24,425 nt of DNA, taken from the NCBI GenBank assembly GCA_001798105.1, contig MGRI01000060.1:1-24425 (forward strand). Direction: 5' to 3'. Numbering within the stretch: position 1 is the stretch's first letter; every line of letters begins with the position of its first letter. The notes under the pieces are model-generated. The model saw nothing but the letters and a program-made list of their open reading frames with translations. It was not told where the DNA came from and did not search any database. The position numbers and the translations under genes were made by a program. Origin of the DNA: Deltaproteobacteria bacterium RIFCSPHIGHO2_02_FULL_40_11. Its GTDB lineage: Bacteria; Bdellovibrionota; JACOXK01; 2-02-FULL-40-11. Positions 12,169 through 19,599 of the stretch are shown one piece after another.

Positions 12169-13025
12169 GCATTTTTGATTTTTTTGGAAATCATCTGAAT
12201 AGCTGGAATATTTTTATTTTCAACCCTATAAATCACACAAATGTCATCATGAAAAGAAGGTGCAGTTTTAATTTTTTGAAGTTTTATTTGCGATGAGCGT
12301 GTGGCAACTCTCTTTGGGATAATGCCAAAACCACTGCCTTTGGTAACAAGTTCCGTAATCACTTCAAGATTGGATGAACTAAGAAGTGTTTTATATTTAA
12401 TTTTTGTTTTTTTCATTTTCTTAAGCAGAGCCTGTGTTTGGATGAGATCTGGATCACAAATTAAAATACCTTCGCCCGAATAAGGATTTTGTATTTTTTT
12501 GTTTCCCTCTCCCTTCCAAAAAGTAACGACATCGGTGGAAAGTTTTTGAATGACAAGGTCTGGATGTGGAATGGGGTTGATCACGATGCCCACAGATATT
12601 TGATAATTGATGACTCCCTCTGTAATCTTTCTGGAAAGATCATGGATGCATTTTATTTCAAGGTGGGGGTAGTTTTCTAAAAGGTCTCCCATAAAATGGG
12701 GCAGGGAATAGAGCGCAACAGAGGGATGGCAGCCGATGGTATATTGACCGGCAACATCCATATATGAACGTAAGGTTTTTTCTTTTAGTTTTTCCCATGC
12801 ATCGGTGAGTGTTTGTGCTTGTGTGAAAAGAATTTGTCCTGCCTGGGTGAGCACCACCCCTTTTTTGCTTCGAATCAAAAGGGGTGCGCCTACAGCATGT
12901 TCAAGTCTTTGAATGGCGAGTGTCAAAGAAGGCTGCGTAATGCCCAATCGTTCTGAAGCGCGAGTGAGGTTTAAAGTTTTTGAAACCTCAATAAAATATT
13001 TTAAATCCTGCGGTTGTGGAAGCAT
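12141..13025 (-). CDS. LysR-type transcriptional regulator
   Basis: The 294-residue protein has the standard N-terminal winged HTH (LKYFIEVSKTLNLTRASERL then GITQPSLTLAIQRLEHAVGAPLLIR, residues 8-52) and a periplasmic-binding-like effector domain starting near 90 (YTIGCHPSVALYSLPHFM). LysR proteins usually regulate a divergent gene in response to a small ligand. Here the divergent unit is a secreted unknown protein plus an intradiol dioxygenase, so an aromatic compound is a plausible ligand, by inference only. The intergenic space holds two 10-bp direct repeats 31 bp apart. The 3' end overlaps coaX by 28 bases. Confidence 0.92.
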   Translation of the reverse strand: MLPQPQDLKYFIEVSKTLNLTRASERLGITQPSLTLAIQRLEHAVGAPLLIRSKKGVVLTQAGQILFTQAQTLTDAWEKLKEKTLRSYMDVAGQYTIGCHPSVALYSLPHFMGDLLENYPHLEIKCIHDLSRKITEGVINYQISVGIVINPIPHPDLVIQKLSTDVVTFWKGEGNKKIQNPYSGEGILICDPDLIQTQALLKKMKKTKIKYKTLLSSSNLEVITELVTKGSGFGIIPKRVATRSSQIKLQKIKTAPSFHDDICVIYRVENKNIPAIQMISKKIKNAYRSPFSVK

Positions 13026-13028
13026 AGG

Positions 13029-13069
13029 TTTTACTTATCATAGTTATAGAAAAAATCAATTTTACTTAT
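13029..13069. promoter_or_regulatory. Direct repeats TTTTACTTAT between the LysR gene and its divergent target
   Basis: TTTTACTTAT occurs at 13029-13038 and 13060-13069, 31 bp apart, about three helical turns on the same DNA face. Each is followed by an ATAG-containing stretch. LysR tetramers bind such paired sites. TTTACT at 13061-13066 could also be a -35 with a weak -10 (TAAAAA, 13084-13089) for the rightward unit. Confidence 0.5.
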
Positions 13070-13113
13070 GTATAGGGTAAGATTAAAAATAAGAAGAAAA
13101 AGGAGGTCTTGTC

Positions 13114-13581
13114 ATGAGACATACGAAAAAAATAATAACTGGTTTGCTAGTCAGCCTTGGGTTGACAGCATTGGTAAATGCCGAAACCGTAACACTCTCT
13201 AAAAGAGAAGTTACATTAAATGTAGATATTTCTACGACAACCCTGAGGCTCTCTCGGGCGGACTACGCTTCACCCCTTGTGAAAGTGCTTGTCCCAGACC
13301 TGGCAGATGTAACCATTTTGGACCACAGAAATACAGGGGAGGGGGCACCGTGTCTGGCAACGTTTGATACAATGTTCCCAAATGATGTCATCCAGGATAA
13401 TCCTCAAGTTGAAAAAATAAAATTTGATATCGTTCTTAAAAAGGAAGTTCAATTAAATTCAGAAGGTACGGCTTGTATGGTTCATCTTTTGGAATCGGTG
13501 CATGGTCGCATTCGAGGATTTCAATTTGAGCATTATCAAGCGCTTTTTGTTGGTGAGAGACATATCGATGATTGTCGATAA
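13114..13581 (+). CDS. Secreted protein of unknown function
   Basis: The 155-residue product begins with a clear Sec signal peptide (basic MRHTKK, hydrophobic IITGLLVSLGLTALV, cleavage near NA-E, residue 23). The mature part has about 130 residues, mostly predicted beta (VTLSKREVTLNVDISTTTLR), with cysteines at 80, 121 and 154 that could form a disulfide. I recognise no family. AAGGAGG eight bases before the ATG is a strong ribosome site. It is the first gene of a unit under probable LysR control and is followed 20 bases later by the Tat-exported dioxygenase, so both proteins work outside the cytoplasm and may act together. Confidence 0.82.
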   Translation: MRHTKKIITGLLVSLGLTALVNAETVTLSKREVTLNVDISTTTLRLSRADYASPLVKVLVPDLADVTILDHRNTGEGAPCLATFDTMFPNDVIQDNPQVEKIKFDIVLKKEVQLNSEGTACMVHLLESVHGRIRGFQFEHYQALFVGERHIDDCR

Positions 13582-13601
13582 GAAAGGTGAGGGAGAAAAA
13601 T

Positions 13602-14267
13602 ATGAATCGAAGACGGTTTTTTAAAGGAGCGTTGGGCGTGGTGGCTGGTCTGGGGGTCAGCCACTCAGTGTTGGGGCAGGCCATGAACACCATGTGTGAT
13701 TTAACTGCAAGGCAAGCGGAGGGGCCTTTTTATCCCGTTTTTGATCAAGTGGACAAAGATAATGATTTAATACATGTGCGTGGCAAAAGAGATAAAGCCA
13801 AAGGACAGGTCATTTATGTTTTAGGACAAGTTTTAAATGAACAATGTGAGCCGATTGAAGGTGCTTTGGTTGAAATTTGGCAGGCTGCAGAAAGTGGGCG
13901 TTACAATCACCCGGGAGATTCCAATCCAGCGCCCTTAGATCCCAACTTTCAATACTGGGGAAAGGATGTTTCGGATAAAGATGGAAATTATAGTTTTAAA
14001 ACCATTCTTCCGGGAAACTACCCCGCAACAGAAGAATGGATTCGTCCTTCTCATATTCATTATAAAGTTCAAAGACGTGGTTTTTTTGAACTGATCACGC
14101 AGCTTTATTTTAAAGGCAATCCCTACAATGAAAGCGATCGAATTTTAAATTCTCTTTCTCCTCAAGAAAGAAAAGGTGTGATCGTGGATCTCTTGCCGCC
14201 CCTTACAGGGATGGAAAAAGACGCCCAGCACTGCATTTTTAATATAACGCTGCGCCAGGTGCGGTAG
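13602..14267 (+). CDS. Tat-exported intradiol ring-cleavage dioxygenase family protein
   Basis: The family cleaves catechol-type rings between the hydroxyls using Fe(III). The start chosen is ATG 13602, preceded by GGGAG at suitable distance; an upstream in-frame ATG at 13572 lies inside the previous gene and would bury the signal. The N-terminus has a twin-arginine signal (NRRRFFKGALGVVAGLG). The four iron ligands are present: Tyr101 in GRYNHP, Tyr140 in LPGNYPA, and His151 and His153 in RPSHIHYKV. EGPFYP and GALVEIWQA are also family marks. The length (221) fits the short protocatechuate 3,4-dioxygenase beta-like group. The substrate is unknown; a secreted enzyme could act on lignin- or humic-derived aromatics. 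Confidence 0.92.
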   Translation: MNRRRFFKGALGVVAGLGVSHSVLGQAMNTMCDLTARQAEGPFYPVFDQVDKDNDLIHVRGKRDKAKGQVIYVLGQVLNEQCEPIEGALVEIWQAAESGRYNHPGDSNPAPLDPNFQYWGKDVSDKDGNYSFKTILPGNYPATEEWIRPSHIHYKVQRRGFFELITQLYFKGNPYNESDRILNSLSPQERKGVIVDLLPPLTGMEKDAQHCIFNITLRQVR

Positions 14268-14277
14268 ATTACATTCA

Positions 14278-14356
14278 CTTAAGGGGCTTAAGCTTTTAAA
14301 CAATAACTCCCCGCTTGCTTTTTCTAAAAAGCTGTCTTATGACAAACTTTTAAACA
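14278..14356. other. Short inverted and direct repeats before the 14369 gene
   Basis: CTTAAG-GGG-CTTAAG (14278-14292) and GCTTTTT-CT-AAAAAGC (14317-14332) are small inverted repeats; CTTTTAAACA occurs at 14293-14302 and 14347-14356. They may mark the end of the dioxygenase unit and a regulated start for the next gene, but no strong promoter is clear. Confidence 0.3.
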
Positions 14357-14368
14357 GGGAGGTTAGAA

Positions 14369-14962
14369 ATGAAATTAATGACACACATTATTTTAGGTTT
14401 GGTTTTTGGTTTTACAACCTCAGGGCATTCAGCCCCAGAAAAGTCAGATCTTACATCACTGGTTCAAACCTTTGATGAGATGGTTCTTTCCGCTGAAGTT
14501 CAAGATGAATATCAATTTACCCAAGAATGGGTAGAGCTGAAAGCTCAAGATGAAGATGTGACCAAAGAAATCGTAAAATCAGCTTTAGATAGATTTGGTG
14601 GCAATAGTTTAGAGCGCTTAGAATTTAAAGCCCTGTCTTTATTTGAACAAAAAGATCTTTATAGCGAGGTCATCGATCCTATGTTTACTTCTTGGTCGCT
14701 GCCTTATTTTTGTGGCACGTTTAAAAAATTGCAAGGCGAAAAAGACGAGCAAGATTGGTGGACAGATGAATGGGCAAAAGATTGCAAAGAATTAACCAGA
14801 AAATTGCTGAAAGATGTTGTCTCCAGAGAGGCGTCTTCTTATTTGGTTATCATGGAAGGCGATGGTTGGGGTGAATATCGACAAGCTTTGTTATGGGTAC
14901 AATCTGAAAAAAACCCGAATCAGTTTTTAGTGTACGATTTTGATTTGGTGCATGAAATTTAA
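14369..14962 (+). CDS. Secreted protein of unknown function
   Basis: The 197-residue protein has an N-terminal signal peptide (MKLMTHIILGLVFGFTTSGHSA, cleavage about residue 22). The mature part is acidic and largely helical (LVQTFDEMVLSAEVQDEYQF), with two cysteines in YFCGTFKK and AKDCKEL that may pair, and a Trp-rich stretch DEQDWWTDEWAK. The C-terminal part (YLVIMEGDGWGEYRQALLWV) looks like a beta sheet. No family is recognised. AGGGAGG before the ATG is a strong ribosome site. It stands alone on the plus strand, 101 bases after the dioxygenase gene, and converges with msrBA. Confidence 0.78.
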   Translation: MKLMTHIILGLVFGFTTSGHSAPEKSDLTSLVQTFDEMVLSAEVQDEYQFTQEWVELKAQDEDVTKEIVKSALDRFGGNSLERLEFKALSLFEQKDLYSEVIDPMFTSWSLPYFCGTFKKLQGEKDEQDWWTDEWAKDCKELTRKLLKDVVSREASSYLVIMEGDGWGEYRQALLWVQSEKNPNQFLVYDFDLVHEI

Positions 14963-14986
14963 ATAAAATTGGAATAATCCTGTTAA

Positions 14987-15901
14987 TTATTTTCTTAAAT
15001 AATGGCAGGTATAGCCATTGGGATTTTTTTGGAGATATTTTTGGTGATCGTCTTCAGCTTTATAAAATGGGCTGGCGGGAACGATTTCAGTGACAACCTG
15101 TCCTTTCCATTTCCCAGATTTTTGAACTTCTTCTTTAACTTTGATGGCGATCTGTTTTTGTTTGGCGTCATGATAAAAAATGGCAGAGCGATACTGCGTT
15201 CCAATGTCATTGCCTTGCTGGTTTAAAGTCGTGGGGTTGTGGAGTCTAAAAAAGTATTTTAAAACTGCTTCATAGCTTATTTTTTGAGGATCAAAAATGA
15301 TATCAATGGTTTCAGCATGGCCTGTTTTCCCGGTTTTAACGTCTTCATAGGTTGGGTTTTGAAGGGTACCGCCTGTATATCCGACGGTTGTTTCCAGAAT
15401 GCCAGGGTGTTTTCGGAAAATTTCTTCAACGCCCCAAAAGCATCCGCCTGCCAGGGTGGCTCTGAAAGGAGCAGCAAATTTTTCATAGCCTTCTTCTTTC
15501 AGTTTTTGAGCTTCGATAAAGCGAAGGGCTGCAGAGTTAATACAATAGCGAAGGCCTGTGGGAGTCGGGCCGTCCTGAAATACATGTCCCAAATGTCCAT
15601 CTGCCTGTTTGGAGCGAACTTCAGTTCGCATGCGAAACAATTTTCGGTCTTTTCGTTCAATGATATTTTGGGTTTCCAGGGAGGTAAAAAAACTTGGCCA
15701 GCCTGTTCCAGAATCAAATTTATCGATTGAACTAAAGAGAGGCTCTCCTGAGACAATATCTACATAAATGCCAGCTTTTTTAGAATCCCAATAGGCATTT
15801 TTAAAGGGTGCCTCTGTGGCATCGTTTTGTGTGACTTCATATTGTTCGGGTGTTAACTTTTTTTTAAGCTCCGCCTCCGATGGTTTTTTAAATTCTTTCA
15901 T
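14987..15901 (-). CDS. msrBA: Peptide methionine sulfoxide reductase MsrB-MsrA fusion
   Basis: The fusion reduces both R and S methionine sulfoxide. Numbered from ATG 15901, MsrB is at about 5-130: FDSGTGWPSFF (62-72), DGHLGHVF (101-108) and catalytic Cys120 in GLRYCINSAALRF. It lacks the CxxC pairs of zinc-binding MsrB. MsrA follows at about 147-304, with catalytic Cys154 in GGCFWGVEE, VGYTGGTLQNPTYEDV, and a C-terminal Cys in GYTCHYLRK for recycling. ATG 15901 is chosen because KPSEAELKKKLTPEQYEVTQ is the usual MsrB start; an in-frame ATG at 15982 would add 27 unlike residues. No signal peptide is seen, so a cytoplasmic site is likely. The B-A order is less common than A-B. Confidence 0.93.
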   Translation of the reverse strand: MKEFKKPSEAELKKKLTPEQYEVTQNDATEAPFKNAYWDSKKAGIYVDIVSGEPLFSSIDKFDSGTGWPSFFTSLETQNIIERKDRKLFRMRTEVRSKQADGHLGHVFQDGPTPTGLRYCINSAALRFIEAQKLKEEGYEKFAAPFRATLAGGCFWGVEEIFRKHPGILETTVGYTGGTLQNPTYEDVKTGKTGHAETIDIIFDPQKISYEAVLKYFFRLHNPTTLNQQGNDIGTQYRSAIFYHDAKQKQIAIKVKEEVQKSGKWKGQVVTEIVPASPFYKAEDDHQKYLQKNPNGYTCHYLRK

Positions 15902-15983
15902 AAAAAGAAACTTTATTAAGCCACCAAAAGTATTGAACGTCAAGCAGTGGGAAATCATTCGCTTGTTAACGGAAATTAACAAA

Positions 15984-16017
15984 AATCGTCAAAATGAACT
16001 CCAGGGAGTTGACGATT
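15984..16017. promoter_or_regulatory. Hairpin between msrBA and the subtilisin-like operon
   Basis: Outer arms AATCGTC (15984-15990) and GACGATT (16011-16017) enclose an inner stem AACTCC-AG-GGAGTT (15997-16010), with six unpaired bases on one side. TTGACG occurs on both strands within it. On the plus strand it would be 18 bp from TACGAT (16033-16038). It may be an operator shared by the divergent genes. Confidence 0.4.
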
Positions 16018-16127
16018 GAAATACTTTGTGTGTACGATGGAAGTGTCTCTTCAAGAAAAGTCTTACCAAAGAACGAATTATCGTTTGTGTTAACAAAAAA
16101 TGTAGTTTTTAGCTTTAGAGGTGTTCT

Positions 16128-17138
16128 ATGAAGTCCTTTAGGTTGTTTTTTATTTTCGTTTTAGGGGTTGGTTTTTCTTTCAATGGATTTGCAACTGAGA
16201 TTCAATCGGTTGGTCTTGAAGTTTTAGGGGGAAAACAAAACCCTTATTGGTATTTAAAGCAAATTGAAATGGATCGTGTTGGTTTTGTGGGGAATCCTAC
16301 CATAAGTGTGGGGCTTATTAGTACGGGTGCGAATTATCATTTAGATTTTTTAAAACCCAATATTGCGATCAATCCTTTTGAAACAGTGAATGGCCAAGAC
16401 GATGATGGCAATGGCTATATCGATGATGTTTATGGCGTCAATACACGGGAAAATACAGGGGATCCCATGGATTATCATGGTATTGGGACGCACGTTGCGG
16501 GTGTGATTGGGCATACAAATTTAGGGATTGTAAAGCAAACTTCCTTATTACTTGCTAATCCACTGAATGATCAAGGGGCTGGTTCAACGGCAGATTTGTA
16601 TAAAGCTTTAAAATATCTCATCGATCGTGGTGCAAGAATTATTGATATTGGTGTTGGGGGAGGATCTCGAACGGAACTTGTTTGCGAATTAATTGCCAAA
16701 GCCAAAGAACAAAATATTCTTTTTATTGCTACCGCTGGAAATAGCGGGGGAAATTTTGATGAAGAAAAACTTTATCCTTCGGGATGTGGCAGCGATAATA
16801 TCCTGGTTGTGGCCTCTTCGAATGAGAATGACGCACTGACAGGTTTTTCCAGTTATGGTCCAAATTCGGTTCACTTGGCAGCCCCCGGCATCAATATTGG
16901 CGGGTTTAATCATTTGGGCGAACATGCAGTTCTCAGTGGGGGATCTTTTTCTTCAGCCATTGTCACAGGGGTTGCCGCCTTGGTTTTATCTGTAAATCCC
17001 AATTTCACCTATGATCAGGTGAAAAAAATTCTCATGTATAGCGTAGATATTTCACCTGACTTAAAAGATAAGGTTATTTCAGGGGGCAGAGTGAATGCCT
17101 ATAAAGCCGTTCGCTTGGCACGAAGCATGCCCCATTAA
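16128..17138 (+). CDS. Secreted subtilisin-fold (S8) protein lacking catalytic Asp and His
   Basis: The 336-residue protein has a signal peptide (about 1-22) and a complete S8 fold, with the block order and the NGQDDDGNGYIDDVYG insert (88-103) typical of secreted subtilases. The usual catalytic Asp in xIDTG is Ser65 (LISTG). The catalytic His in GHGTHVAG is Ile119 (GIGTHVAG). Ser273 (GGSFSSAIVTG) and the oxyanion Asn205 (TAGNSG) remain. With two of three triad residues gone it should not be a normal protease. The frame is intact and the fold motifs well kept, which argues for retained function as a binding, inhibitor or scaffold protein. It is the first gene of a three-gene operon, four bases before the TIGR02147 gene. 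Confidence 0.9.
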   Translation: MKSFRLFFIFVLGVGFSFNGFATEIQSVGLEVLGGKQNPYWYLKQIEMDRVGFVGNPTISVGLISTGANYHLDFLKPNIAINPFETVNGQDDDGNGYIDDVYGVNTRENTGDPMDYHGIGTHVAGVIGHTNLGIVKQTSLLLANPLNDQGAGSTADLYKALKYLIDRGARIIDIGVGGGSRTELVCELIAKAKEQNILFIATAGNSGGNFDEEKLYPSGCGSDNILVVASSNENDALTGFSSYGPNSVHLAAPGINIGGFNHLGEHAVLSGGSFSSAIVTGVAALVLSVNPNFTYDQVKKILMYSVDISPDLKDKVISGGRVNAYKAVRLARSMPH

Positions 17139-17142
17139 AGAT

Positions 17143-17961
17143 ATGGATATTTTTCAATACGATAATTACAGGTCGTTTTTAAAAGATTATTACACAGCAC
17201 AGAAACAAAACAACCCTGCCTTCTCCTTCCGCTTTTTTGCCAAAAAGGCAGGGTTGCCCTCCTTCAATTATTTAAAGTTGGTGATGGATGGAAAACGTAA
17301 TTTAACTTCTGATTACTTAAAACGATTTATGCGGGGGTTAAAGCTTAAAAATTCCAAAGCCAAGTATTTTGAACACATGGTGCATTTGAATCAAACCAAA
17401 GACGCTTCCTTAAAATCTGAATACTTAAATAAGATGTTAAAGTTAAAATATCGTGTTGAAGCTAAACCCATTGAAAAAGAACAATCTGAAATTTATAGCC
17501 GATGGTATCATTGGGTTATTCGGGAAATGACGCTTCTTGGGGATTTTAAGGAAGACCCCAAATGGATTTCTGAACGATTACATGGCGCCATTACCCCCGG
17601 GCAAGCCAAAGACAGCCTCGAACTTTTAAAAAAACTAAAACTGATTCAAAAAGAAGATCAAAAATGGGTGCCTTCTGAGCGTGCCATTGTATCTTCGGAT
17701 GAAGTTTCTAACCTTGCTTTAAAAAAAATGCATGAATCTTTTTTAAATATTGCCATTCATAAACTTTTTCAAGTCCATGCCTCACAAAGAGAGTTTGCAG
17801 GCGTGACCATTGCCATTGATGCAGCAAAGCTTTCAAAAATAAAATCAAAAATTAAAAAATTCAGACGCGAACTCAATGAAAGTCTTTCCGATGAAGAAAA
17901 TGCCAATCAAGTCTATCAATTTTCCATGCAGTTTTATCCACTGACCCAGGGGGGGATATGA
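17143..17961 (+). CDS. TIGR02147/DUF4423-family protein, putative regulator
   Basis: The 272-residue product begins MDIFQYDNYRSFLKDYYTAQ, the signature start of the TIGR02147 family, followed by SFRFFAKKAGLPSFNYLKLV, which looks like a helix-turn-helix and is followed by a YLKRFMRGLKL helix. The C-terminal half, with FAGVTIAIDAAKLSKIKSKI, matches the DUF4423 part of the family. Members are known mainly as expanded paralogues in Fibrobacter and Bdellovibrio-type bacteria; function is not established, a transcriptional role is inferred. ATG 17143 is chosen because the conserved start follows it; an in-frame ATG at 17095 lies inside the upstream gene. The 3' end overlaps the next gene by ATGA. 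Confidence 0.87.
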   Translation: MDIFQYDNYRSFLKDYYTAQKQNNPAFSFRFFAKKAGLPSFNYLKLVMDGKRNLTSDYLKRFMRGLKLKNSKAKYFEHMVHLNQTKDASLKSEYLNKMLKLKYRVEAKPIEKEQSEIYSRWYHWVIREMTLLGDFKEDPKWISERLHGAITPGQAKDSLELLKKLKLIQKEDQKWVPSERAIVSSDEVSNLALKKMHESFLNIAIHKLFQVHASQREFAGVTIAIDAAKLSKIKSKIKKFRRELNESLSDEENANQVYQFSMQFYPLTQGGI

Positions 17962-18470
17962 AAAAATGGAAGCTTGTGGTTTTATGCGCGTTATTTATTT
18001 GGAATCAGGGGTTGGGAGCAGGCGGGGAGCAAGGAAACCCCTTGATGCGGCATTTTGAAAACCCAATTTTAGGGGTGGCCTTTGACTATCCTTTTTATTG
18101 GGAAACCTTGGGAGCAGATTTCATGGTCAGTCTGATGTCTCGTTCGCAAACATCTTTGGAAGACAATCCTTCTCATTATAGTGTGGTTCGTTTATTACGA
18201 CAGGATTTAACATCTTTAGAGGATTTAAAAGCTTATTTAAGTCAAAAATATCCCAATCACCAGTGGTCTTCTACAACCCATCAAGGGATTGAAGGCTTTC
18301 ATGGGATTTCAAAGACCCAAGATACCTCAACTTCGCTTTTGGCCTTTGATGAGTTTTATTTTCAAGAACCCAATATTGTGATTGGCGTTCATTATGAGGC
18401 TTCTTTGGCGAAGCTTTCTACGCTCTTAGAGGTGCACCGCAGTTTAAGCTTTTTACCGCCCATGCCGTAA
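17958..18470 (+). CDS. Small secreted protein, possibly PsbP/Mog1-like
   Basis: The 170-residue protein has a signal peptide (MKKWKLVVLCALFIWNQGLGA). The mature part begins with ENPILGVAFDYPFYWE, similar in layout to the opening strand of PsbP/Mog1-like proteins (gysi.YP.gW), and ends with TLLEVHRSLSFLPP, resembling the last helix of that fold (il.SF.f). The resemblance is weak, so the fold is a suggestion. It overlaps the TIGR02147 gene by ATGA and is the third gene of the pseudo-subtilisin operon. Two of the three products are exported, so the unit probably concerns the periplasm or cell surface. Confidence 0.78.
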   Translation: MKKWKLVVLCALFIWNQGLGAGGEQGNPLMRHFENPILGVAFDYPFYWETLGADFMVSLMSRSQTSLEDNPSHYSVVRLLRQDLTSLEDLKAYLSQKYPNHQWSSTTHQGIEGFHGISKTQDTSTSLLAFDEFYFQEPNIVIGVHYEASLAKLSTLLEVHRSLSFLPPMP

Positions 18471-18526
18471 ATTGTGACAATTTTCGGCGCTTTGGCAGGC
18501 AAAATCCGTCAATTTTAGGGACTAAA

Positions 18527-18549
18527 AGACCCCCTCTCGGGGCGTGTCT
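18527..18549 (+). terminator. Weak hairpin after the pseudo-subtilisin operon
   Basis: AGAC...GTCT outer pairs surround CCCC-TCTC-GGGG (18531-18542). Only a short T-containing tail (TATTT) follows, so it is at best a modest terminator. Confidence 0.35.
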
Positions 18550-18598
18550 ATTTAAAAAATACAAGTTAAATCAAATAGTTACATTTTTTTTCATATTT

Positions 18599-18614
18599 TG
18601 GCACATGGGTTGCA
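18599..18614 (+). promoter_or_regulatory. Candidate sigma-54 promoter of the lipoprotein gene
   Basis: TGGCAC (18599-18604), five bases, TTGCA (18610-18614) match the -24/-12 consensus of sigma-54 promoters: GG and GC are separated by exactly 10 bases. Transcription would start near 18624, about 37 bases before the ATG. A 5' leader hairpin (AAGGA-AATTTA-TCCTT) precedes the ribosome site. Confidence 0.7.
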
Positions 18615-18660
18615 AAACCTATAAGTGCAAGGAAATTTATCCTTTGCGGAGGTATATAAC

Positions 18661-19170
18661 ATGAAAAAGCAGATGAAAAAATTAGTTCTGGTTGCCACGG
18701 TGGTTGCAATGACGCTTTTGGTTGCAAGTTGTGGAAAAGATGATCAGCCTGAGTTATACGGCATTCAAGGTAATCCTTGTGGTCAGATGATTGGCCAATA
18801 TGGATATAGCCCATTTCCAAATCCGGGCGATTATCCGAACCAAGGACATATTATTGCCAATAACCCCAATGCGATCTATCGCTACAATAATCTTTGCTAC
18901 AATGGATCTCAGTTTAACAACATGTATCAGCAATCTGGGTACCCATGGAATATGTTCCAAAATTCGCCATATGCCAACTTTGATATTTATGCACCTCAAC
19001 CTTATGGTGCGAATAATGGCAATGGACAGTATACGTACAACAGTAGCAATAATGTAAACATCCAAGGAAATTGGACCAATGCAGGCGATCATTTTGGTGG
19101 TTTAGGTTACTTTGGTGGATACCCTGGTCGTAACCAGTGGGGCTTCGACTTCTACTATCAAGGGAAGTAA
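18661..19170 (+). CDS. Asn/Tyr/Gly-rich outer-membrane lipoprotein, function unknown
   Basis: The start chosen is ATG 18661, because GGAGG precedes it and it gives a classic lipoprotein signal (MKKQMKKLVLVATVVAMTLL, then VASC with Cys24 lipidated). Gly follows the Cys, which favours outer-membrane sorting. The mature part (about 145 residues) is highly unusual: rich in Asn, Tyr, Gly, Pro and Gln and poor in Lys, Leu and Glu (for example GANNGNGQYTYNSSNNVNIQ), ending with aromatic FDFYYQGK. This composition suggests an extended, adhesive or amyloid-prone surface chain. Two mature cysteines are in NPCGQM and NLCYNG. It stands alone, converging with rpsI, behind a likely sigma-54 promoter. Confidence 0.85.
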   Translation: MKKQMKKLVLVATVVAMTLLVASCGKDDQPELYGIQGNPCGQMIGQYGYSPFPNPGDYPNQGHIIANNPNAIYRYNNLCYNGSQFNNMYQQSGYPWNMFQNSPYANFDIYAPQPYGANNGNGQYTYNSSNNVNIQGNWTNAGDHFGGLGYFGGYPGRNQWGFDFYYQGK

Positions 19171-19187
19171 ATGGAAGCTGTAAGCGA

Positions 19188-19598
19188 TTACCGTTTCGAG
19201 AATTGGTAATTGGCACGAGCACCGCGTTGACCGGCTTTTTTACGCTCAACTTTTCGGGAATCTCGTGTAAGGTATCCATGAGACTTCAATGTTTTTCGAA
19301 GTTCTGGATTCCAGTTGACCAGTGCTCTTGAAATGCCATGGCGGATTGCGTCGGCCTGACCCGATTTTCCACCTCCGCACACATTCACATAAAGGTCGAC
19401 TTGCCCATCCACTTTGGTGAGCTTCAACGGTTGCTGAATGGTAATTTGTTTTGAAGGCACTGGAAAATAAGTTTTCAATTCTGATTGATTAATTTGAATA
19501 TTCCCCTGACCCTGTGGATATAAATAAACACGCGCAATAGAACTTTTTCTACGTCCCGTTGCATAAAAGCGATCTTCTTTTTTTTGAATCGTTGCCAT
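19188..19598 (-). CDS. rpsI: 30S ribosomal protein S9
   Basis: S9 binds the 3' major domain of 16S rRNA, and its basic C-terminal tail reaches the P-site tRNA. Marks are FYATGRRKSSIARVYL (11-26), VNVCGGGKSGQADAIRHGISRAL (72-94) and the terminal QFSKR. The length of 136 is normal; the first ten residues are a slightly extended N-terminus. It follows rplM after one base, the usual L13-S9 pair, and is the last gene of the leftward run. Its stop lies 17 bases from that of the convergent lipoprotein gene. Confidence 0.97.
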   Translation of the reverse strand: MATIQKKEDRFYATGRRKSSIARVYLYPQGQGNIQINQSELKTYFPVPSKQITIQQPLKLTKVDGQVDLYVNVCGGGKSGQADAIRHGISRALVNWNPELRKTLKSHGYLTRDSRKVERKKAGQRGARANYQFSKR

Positions 19599-19599
19599 C

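Noticed and set aside
15284..15730. 148-codon open frame opposite msrBA
   Set aside because: It is antisense to well-conserved MsrB and MsrA motifs and shows no protein-like features.
18754..19092. Open frames on both strands over the lipoprotein gene, rich in Ile
   Set aside because: They are side effects of the Asn/Tyr codon bias of the lipoprotein; none has a ribosome site.
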